Source of the DNA: Micavibrio sp. UBA6145
Lineage (GTDB): Bacteria > Pseudomonadota > Alphaproteobacteria > Micavibrionales > UBA1664
DNA: 36,772 nt
Reading direction: 5' to 3'
Assembly: GCA_002423205.1 (NCBI GenBank)
Contig: DIUZ01000006.1
Coordinates: 1-36,772, forward strand
The notes under the pieces were generated by a model that made no database searches, was not told the DNA's origin, and saw nothing but the letters and a program-made list of their open reading frames with translations. Both the position numbers and the translations under genes were made by a program. Below are positions 31,686-36,772 of the stretch, piece by piece. Numbering within the stretch: the first letter of the stretch is position 1; the number at the start of each line of letters is the position of its first letter.

Positions 31686-33338
31686 TTAGCAAGACGAAGC
31701 CGCCAAAACAAGTCCGCGAACGGCATTGCCAAGATAGACGCGGCGGGCGGATTTCAGCGATTCCACGGTCAAAACAGCCTCCCGCGCTTTGCCATCGGCC
31801 AGAAGCCGCGCCCGCAGCGTGCCGGGCAGCAGGCCGCAGGACAAGGCAGGGGTCAGCAGGGTGCCGGTGCCGTCGTCGATGAAGATATTGGTGCGGGCAC
31901 CCTCGCATAATTCCCCGCGCGTGTTGCAGTAGAGCATTTCATCCACGCCCTCGGGGTTGGGACGGTCGTATAAATCGCGGCGCGTGGTTTTGTGGAAGAG
32001 CAGCGGTTGATCAGGATCGAGGCGCGCGTCAGCGATGGCATAGCGCAGGGTTTTGTTTTCCGGCAAGGCGCGGGTGGTGAATGTATATGTGCCGTCCACT
32101 TCGTATTGCAGGCGCACGACGCAAGGCGCATCCGGGGTAGGGAAGGTGATGGCGGGTGCGGGAAATCCGAGCAGGTCGCATGAATGGCGCAGGCGTGCCA
32201 TGTGCTCATCCATCAGCGTGTAGCCATTGTCGAATCTGAAGGTTTCGATCAGGGCGAAGTCCTTGTCCTGCGCGTTCAGGAATTTCATTTTCAGTAGGCA
32301 TTCCGCATATTCGGATGCTGGGTCTGAATCCGCGACGACGCCGGAGCCGATGCCGATTTCCGCCATACCGTCCTGAATGGTCAGGGTGCGGATGGCGACA
32401 TTGAGCCATGATGTGCCTTTATGCAGCAGGCCGAATGCGCCGCAATACACGCCGCGCGGCGTGTCTTCCAGGTCGGATATGATTTCCATCGCGCGGATCT
32501 TGGGCGCGCCGGTAATGGACCCGGCGGGGAATATCGCGCGCAGCATGTCGTCGATGCGGTCGGTTTTCAGCGTGGCGCGCACGTCGCTGGTCATCTGGTG
32601 CAATGTACGATGGGTTTCGACCGCGAATAATTCGGGCACGCGTATATTGGTGCCGATGCGGCCCAGGTCGTTGCGCATCAGGTCAACGATCATCAGATTT
32701 TCGGCGCGTTGCTTGGTGTCGGTCTGAAGATATGTTTTTTGGGCTTCGTCCAGTGCGGGCGTTATGCCGCGCGGGGCCGTGCCCTTCATCGGTTTGGTCA
32801 GGATATCATTGCCTGTAACCTGAACGAATAATTCGGGCGAGAGGGATAGAACCGAGAATTCCGGTGTCTGGATCATACCGCCGTAAGGTCCGGGCTGGCG
32901 GCGGCGCAGATCGGCGTACAGGCCGGCAGGGTCGCCGGTAAACGGCATACGGGCGCGGATGGTCAGGTTTGCCTGATAGATTTCACCGGCGTTGATGGCG
33001 TCCAGCACCGTGCGGCATCGGGGAAGATAGGCGGCTTCATCCGTGACGGCGGCGGCGGGGCCAAGCGTATACGGACCGCCCGGTATAGGTTTTGTGGTCA
33101 GGTCGCGGGAAACCGCAAACCAGAGCAGGGACAAAGTTTGGTTTTTCGGCAGACGCGCCGCCAGCTTTGGTTCCAGCACGTATCCAAGTTCATATGCGAA
33201 AAACCCGGCGGCGTAATACCCGTCGTCAAGCGCGGCCTGCAGGCGCGCAAGCGCGCCCGGCACATCGGCGGATGTGTGCGCAGCAACAATGAATTCCGGT
33301 TCAAGGACGGTGTCATCGCCCAGCAGCACAAAGGTCAT
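31686..33338 (-). CDS. pabBC: Fused aminodeoxychorismate synthase component I and 4-amino-4-deoxychorismate lyase
   Basis: The product has 550 aa with two enzymes of p-aminobenzoate (folate) synthesis. Residues 1-345 are PabB: IYQANLTIRARM, KPMKGTAPRG, RAENLMIVDLMRNDLGRI and PAGSITGAPKIRAMEII, all near the chorismate site. Residues ~355-550 are a class IV PLP PabC: the Schiff-base lysine is in FHKTTRRDLYD, then EGARTNIFI and GLLPGTLRARLL. The fusion is known in other proteobacteria. There is no Shine-Dalgarno before ATG 33338. It is divergent from the CinA-type gene, with 35 nt between start codons, so promoters must be very close or inside the genes. Confidence 0.95.
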   Translation of the reverse strand: MTFVLLGDDTVLEPEFIVAAHTSADVPGALARLQAALDDGYYAAGFFAYELGYVLEPKLAARLPKNQTLSLLWFAVSRDLTTKPIPGGPYTLGPAAAVTDEAAYLPRCRTVLDAINAGEIYQANLTIRARMPFTGDPAGLYADLRRRQPGPYGGMIQTPEFSVLSLSPELFVQVTGNDILTKPMKGTAPRGITPALDEAQKTYLQTDTKQRAENLMIVDLMRNDLGRIGTNIRVPELFAVETHRTLHQMTSDVRATLKTDRIDDMLRAIFPAGSITGAPKIRAMEIISDLEDTPRGVYCGAFGLLHKGTSWLNVAIRTLTIQDGMAEIGIGSGVVADSDPASEYAECLLKMKFLNAQDKDFALIETFRFDNGYTLMDEHMARLRHSCDLLGFPAPAITFPTPDAPCVVRLQYEVDGTYTFTTRALPENKTLRYAIADARLDPDQPLLFHKTTRRDLYDRPNPEGVDEMLYCNTRGELCEGARTNIFIDDGTGTLLTPALSCGLLPGTLRARLLADGKAREAVLTVESLKSARRVYLGNAVRGLVLAASSC

Positions 33339-33373
33339 GGACGTAAGCTAAACAAGGTATTAGCGTGCTGTCC

Positions 33374-34126
33374 ATGACTGGCAGCAAGACGGCAGCACTT
33401 TTAATCATCGGCGACGAAATTCTATCGGGCCGCACGCAGGATACGAACACCCAGACCATCGCGCAGATGCTGGGGGTCAAGGGTATCGTCATCCGTGAAG
33501 TGCGGGTCATTCCCGATGTGATCGAAACGATTGTGGATACGGTGAATACCATCCGCCGCCAGTATGATTACGTGTTTACGACCGGCGGAATCGGCCCCAC
33601 GCATGACGACAAAACCGCCGAGGCGATGGCAAAAGCGTTCGGCACCACGCTGGAGCGCAATGCAGATGCGTGGCAGCGGCTGGTGATCCATTACGAGGGT
33701 GAGGCCAATATGAACGCGGGCCGCGCCAAGATGGCGGAGATACCGGTGGGTGCGGTTCTGATCGACAACCCTGTATCGGTGGCACCGGGTTTCAGGATGG
33801 ACAATGTACACGTGATGGCGGGCGTGCCCAAAATCATGAAGGGGATGATGGAGTTCATCCTTCCGACGCTGGAGGGCGGGGATGTCGTGCATGCGCGGTC
33901 CGTGTCTGCGGATCTGCCGGAAAGTGCGCTGGCGCAGGGGCTGGAAGCGATTGAAAACGCATATTCCGGTATTTCGGTCGGGTCTTATCCCAAATTCACC
34001 CCCGGCATGAAGCCGTCGACGGTTATCGTCATTTGCGGTGTGGTTTTGGCGGATGTTGAGAAAGCGGCCAATGAAGTCGCAGATTTAATGGAACGGCATG
34101 GTGGGACCCCGCGTTCGTCTTCGTAA
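33374..34126 (+). CDS. CinA-type (MoaB/MogA-domain) protein
   Basis: The product has 250 aa from ATG 33374; GTG 33365 is in frame 9 bases upstream. The MoCF domain is clear: ALLIIGDEILSGRTQDTNTQ (residues 8-27) and FTTGGIGPTHDDKTAEA (around 73). This matches the N-terminal domain of CinA, which in other bacteria links to NAD recycling or competence; the C-terminal deamidase domain is absent here, as in many alphaproteobacteria. A disordered-protein gene starts 12 nt downstream, so they are probably in one transcript. No Shine-Dalgarno is apparent in the 35-nt divergent gap. Confidence 0.9.
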   Translation: MTGSKTAALLIIGDEILSGRTQDTNTQTIAQMLGVKGIVIREVRVIPDVIETIVDTVNTIRRQYDYVFTTGGIGPTHDDKTAEAMAKAFGTTLERNADAWQRLVIHYEGEANMNAGRAKMAEIPVGAVLIDNPVSVAPGFRMDNVHVMAGVPKIMKGMMEFILPTLEGGDVVHARSVSADLPESALAQGLEAIENAYSGISVGSYPKFTPGMKPSTVIVICGVVLADVEKAANEVADLMERHGGTPRSSS

Positions 34127-34138
34127 GGAGACAACCCC

Positions 34139-36304
34139 ATGGTCAGTCAGACACGCCTTCGCAAAATGCGGGAGACCCCGCAGCTATCGGATGAAAAGAA
34201 CCCTGATGGTTCGCACCATTATCCAGTGACCCCGGAAGGGTTTGCGGGCCGTGCGTTCACGTTTGACGAATCGAAGGGCAGTTATCTGCCGCCGGATACG
34301 GATGCGTTGCCTGCTGAGTCCGACCCCAATGCCACGCGTGAACGTCCGGCCAAGGATGGTTTAGACCCGGCCATGGCCGCGCTGGCGGGTGCCGCCGCCG
34401 TCGGCGCGGTTCAGCAACGCCGTATCGCGCAGGAACACCAGGCCCTTGCCGCCCGCGCGCCCAACACGCCGCAGGCGCAATACCACATGGCCGAAGAAAA
34501 GCGTCACATGGATGCAAGTTTTGGGTATCAGGAACAGGAACGATCGGTTCATAACGGCGCGGCACCTTCTGCCGTATATCCGGTCCAACAAGCGATGGAT
34601 GCCCCCCTGACCGAAAGCAAGGCCGCGCAGGAGCGTATGGATACGCTGCGCCGCGAGAAACCGGACCTTGTCGCCAATATGGGTGAAAGCGCCGTTTATG
34701 ATGCGCCTGCCTATGAAGATTATACCGAGCGTTCGTTGTTCTATTCGGAAGAGGCCGCGGGCGACCCGGCAGAAACACCGTTCGAAGGCGTGGAAATGGA
34801 ATCCGGCCCGTTAGAATATGGCACGCATGAAGGCGACCATACCCCCGATTCAGAAGGCGATATGGCGCAGGCGCTGGACGCGCACCACGAGCATCTGCGC
34901 TCAACAGGCGATGCAAATATTGCCCGCCAGCGTTACACCAAACTGCAGGGCAAGATTGCCGAGCTGCGCGCTAAAGGTTTACCGACAGCAGCGGTCGAAC
35001 AACAGGCCGCATGGGCATTGCAGCGTGAAGAGCGTGCAGAAGGTCTGGCGTCACAGGCGCAGCGTGTTGAAGACGGCCAGCGGTGGCTGGGGCGCGAGCA
35101 TCAGGGCGCAGAAATTTACAGACGCCAGCAAGATGCAGCCAATGAGGCACATTTCGACAATCTGAAACATGCCAATGAAAGCGCGGAAGAAACGCGCGCG
35201 CGGAATGACGCGATTGAAAATGCAGGACCGGAAGGCCGCCGCGATGCACCGGAACAGGTGCGGGTTGCGCAGGGCGCACCGGAAGCCCCGAAACAGGCGG
35301 CCGCACGACGCACAGAGTATTTTGACCAAAGCCCGCTACAGGCAGCGGCGGCGGCACTGCATGCGACTGAATCACTGAATAACGCGCCGCGACCGGCGCC
35401 AGCACGTTCAACGCCTTCCGCGCCGCCGCAGGGCGCGCGTATCGCCGGGGGCGAGGTCGTGAAATCCAGGGATGTCACGCCGGGTGGCGATGCCGTACGC
35501 CCGGCACAGGTAAGCCGTGCCGCTACACCATCGCCGGAAGATGCGGCGCGTGTTGCCGCGGCCCGGCCGCGACCGAATCCGGACTCGGAAGAAGAAGAGG
35601 AAGCCCGCCAGAATAAAGAGATCAGCCCGGCCCATGCGATGGCTGTCGCAGCTTCAGTGGATGGTGGACAACCTGCTATGTCTGCCGAGCCTTCGAATGA
35701 AACGGTCAATAACGATGAACCCGTGCCGGGTGGTGCGATTGACATGGCCCAGCGCGGCGTGGTGCAGCCGTCGGCGCTGCCGGCTTATGTTACCGCGCAA
35801 CCATCGGAAGACGGCGTGTCGTATATTTTCACGGCACCGCCGGAGGCTGTGGCGCTTGGTTTCCCGGCCACGACCCTTTTGGGTACGGATGATGGATCAG
35901 GGGCGACAGGTGTCGGTGAACAGGCATGGGCCATAGCGGGCGAGATGGAAGCGGCGATTGTAAGTGCCCAGAATGAAATGGGTACACAGCCTGCGCAAGC
36001 AGATGGTGATACGCCTGATGTGCCGGATATTGGCATGATGGTGAATCATAAGCCCATGGATATAGAAGGACAAAACATGGCGGCAGAGCGGAAAGAAGCG
36101 GTCGTCATTCAAGCAAGGCGTGATGCCGTTATCCAGCATGAAGTAGCGCCTCGGGATCCTTTTAAAATGGAACATGTCGTGGATTTTGATGCGGGAATGC
36201 CGCCGAAAGATGATCGCCGTGACGAGCCTGCGCGTGATGTGCCTTTGCCCCATCCTCAAAAGATCGGCAAGATGGACGAACCGGAACCGCCTGCGCCCAA
36301 GTAA
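34139..36304 (+). CDS. Large low-complexity, mostly disordered protein, unknown function
   Basis: The product has 721 aa and I do not recognise it. It is rich in Ala, Glu, Gln, Pro and Arg and has almost no long hydrophobic stretch, so it is probably soluble and largely disordered. A helical, charged middle (about residues 245-365) resembles coiled coil: HHEHLRSTGDANIARQRYTK, AELRAKGLPTAAVEQQAAWA, AEGLASQAQRVEDGQRW. Pro/Ala-rich stretches and an acidic run (DSEEEEEARQ) follow. A short hydrophobic Ala/Gly segment (AALAGAAAVGAVQQ) lies near residue 85. AAGGAGAC precedes ATG 34139, 12 nt after the CinA-type gene. A role as scaffold or surface-associated protein is only a guess. Confidence 0.65.
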   Translation: MVSQTRLRKMRETPQLSDEKNPDGSHHYPVTPEGFAGRAFTFDESKGSYLPPDTDALPAESDPNATRERPAKDGLDPAMAALAGAAAVGAVQQRRIAQEHQALAARAPNTPQAQYHMAEEKRHMDASFGYQEQERSVHNGAAPSAVYPVQQAMDAPLTESKAAQERMDTLRREKPDLVANMGESAVYDAPAYEDYTERSLFYSEEAAGDPAETPFEGVEMESGPLEYGTHEGDHTPDSEGDMAQALDAHHEHLRSTGDANIARQRYTKLQGKIAELRAKGLPTAAVEQQAAWALQREERAEGLASQAQRVEDGQRWLGREHQGAEIYRRQQDAANEAHFDNLKHANESAEETRARNDAIENAGPEGRRDAPEQVRVAQGAPEAPKQAAARRTEYFDQSPLQAAAAALHATESLNNAPRPAPARSTPSAPPQGARIAGGEVVKSRDVTPGGDAVRPAQVSRAATPSPEDAARVAAARPRPNPDSEEEEEARQNKEISPAHAMAVAASVDGGQPAMSAEPSNETVNNDEPVPGGAIDMAQRGVVQPSALPAYVTAQPSEDGVSYIFTAPPEAVALGFPATTLLGTDDGSGATGVGEQAWAIAGEMEAAIVSAQNEMGTQPAQADGDTPDVPDIGMMVNHKPMDIEGQNMAAERKEAVVIQARRDAVIQHEVAPRDPFKMEHVVDFDAGMPPKDDRRDEPARDVPLPHPQKIGKMDEPEPPAPK

Positions 36305-36313
36305 AAAGACCGA

Positions 36314-36400
36314 TGGTGCCCCCGGCCGGACTTGAACCGGCACGTCCGTTAGAACTCACGATTTTAAGTCGTGTGCGTCTACCAATTTCGCCACGGGGGC
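36314..36400 (-). tRNA. tRNA-Leu (UAA anticodon)
   Basis: The 87-nt minus-strand sequence folds as a tRNA. The acceptor arms are GCCCCCG and CGGGGGC, with discriminator A and an encoded CCA. The anticodon stem is CACGA/TCGTG with loop CTTAAAA, giving anticodon TAA (reads UUA). The TPsiC arm contains GGTTCAAGTCC. The long variable arm is typical of class II tRNA, and together with the anticodon gives leucine. It is convergent with the disordered-protein gene, 9 nt apart. Confidence 0.97.
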
Positions 36401-36421
36401 GCGAAGTGCCCCGACGATAAA

Positions 36422-36772
36422 TCAGCCGTAAGCCCGGCACAAGTCTTCCACCGAAGACAGTATGGTTTTGGGGCGTTTGGCCACGCGATTACCAATCAGG
36501 ACCACATCGTCCAGCACGACAATCTTACGGGGAAGCCCGGTTATAACCACCGGGGCCGCCGCAAACACGTAAGGGGTGGTGTTGTCGTGAAAATACGTGT
36601 TGCAGCCAATGGAGGCCAGTTCACCAAAGGGCAGGGACAGGGCGGTAGGGCAGGAAAACACGCATTCCGAGACGGTTGCCCCGGTCAAAACAGTGCTCGC
36701 AAAGGTTGAGTTCGTGAAATCAACGTTGTGCAGGCGGCATTCGGCCAGGCAGGCGAAGCCGAGGTCGGAATC
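36422..36772 (-). CDS. Pentapeptide-repeat-like protein, 3' part (5' end outside window)
   Basis: The minus-strand frame is open to base 36772, so the start lies beyond the window. The visible part begins DSDLGFACLAECRLHNVDFT and goes on STFASTVLTGATVSECVF, a five-residue periodicity with Leu/Phe at the centre and small or polar residues between, as in A(D/N)Lxx pentapeptide repeats that form a right-handed beta helix. The last ~60 residues are ordinary (PRKIVVLDDVVLIGNRVAKR). A TTG at 36688 is in frame but lies inside the repeats. The role is unknown; family members often bind proteins or mimic DNA. Confidence 0.65.
   Translation of the reverse strand, partial: DSDLGFACLAECRLHNVDFTNSTFASTVLTGATVSECVFSCPTALSLPFGELASIGCNTYFHDNTTPYVFAAAPVVITGLPRKIVVLDDVVLIGNRVAKRPKTILSSVEDLCRAYG

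Noticed and set aside
1..36772. CRISPR array, insertion sequence, prophage or integrase
   Set aside because: No regularly spaced repeats, transposase motifs, integrase tyrosine motif or phage structural genes were seen. The tRNA-Leu has no integrase beside it, so no integration event is inferred there.

Overview
The window is chromosomal DNA of a moderately GC-rich Gram-negative bacterium, most likely an alphaproteobacterium. The evidence is gene content only: a comF–LysE pair, a fused pabBC, map and radC in a row, tandem exported and cytosolic cyclophilins, and a small pair of proteins of a type I associate with that class. I cannot place it to order. Coding is dense on both strands, with 1-nt TAATG overlaps and little intergenic space. 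No rRNA, CRISPR array, insertion sequence or integrase was seen.

Layout. 1-1730: end of a TPR-like protein and a HAD-fold protein lacking its catalytic aspartate. 1737-6039 (minus): polyamine cluster transcribed ODC → deoxyhypusine-synthase-like protein → agmatine deiminase → N-carbamoylputrescine amidase. It holds the last two steps from agmatine to putrescine, a direct ornithine route, and an enzyme that may build a triamine. 6475-12793 (minus): two hypothetical proteins, a DinG/XPD-type helicase and a large SAM-methyltransferase-like protein. 12810-17923 (plus): comF, a LysE exporter, a class II lysyl-tRNA synthetase with a C-terminal DUF2000 (peptidyl-tRNA hydrolase 2-like) domain, and formate-tetrahydrofolate ligase. 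17926-19168 (minus): a hypothetical protein and a nitroreductase. 19246-22921 (plus): uvrB and two hypothetical proteins. 22744-26230 (minus): a GH13 alpha-glucosidase, two cyclophilins and the small hypothetical pair. 26467-27082 (plus): a cold-shock-like miniprotein and a cold shock protein with an attenuator-like leader. 27141-28409 (plus): a strikingly AT-rich two-gene island, a condensed AAA/TOPRIM-like ATPase plus a membrane protein. 28406-33338 (minus): purB, a small hypothetical gene, then pabBC–map–radC. 33374-36304 (plus): a CinA-type MoaB-domain protein and a 721-residue disordered protein. 36314-36772 (minus): tRNA-Leu(UAA) and a partial pentapeptide-repeat protein.

Most notable: the LysRS–DUF2000 fusion in a group where class I LysRS is common; the AT-rich ATPase/membrane-protein island, a candidate degraded or minimal defence module; the polyamine cluster; and several genes that start only 2-14 nt after an intrinsic-terminator-like hairpin, suggesting leaderless transcripts, promoters inside terminators, or control by read-through. 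All functions are read from sequence motifs; no database search was possible.
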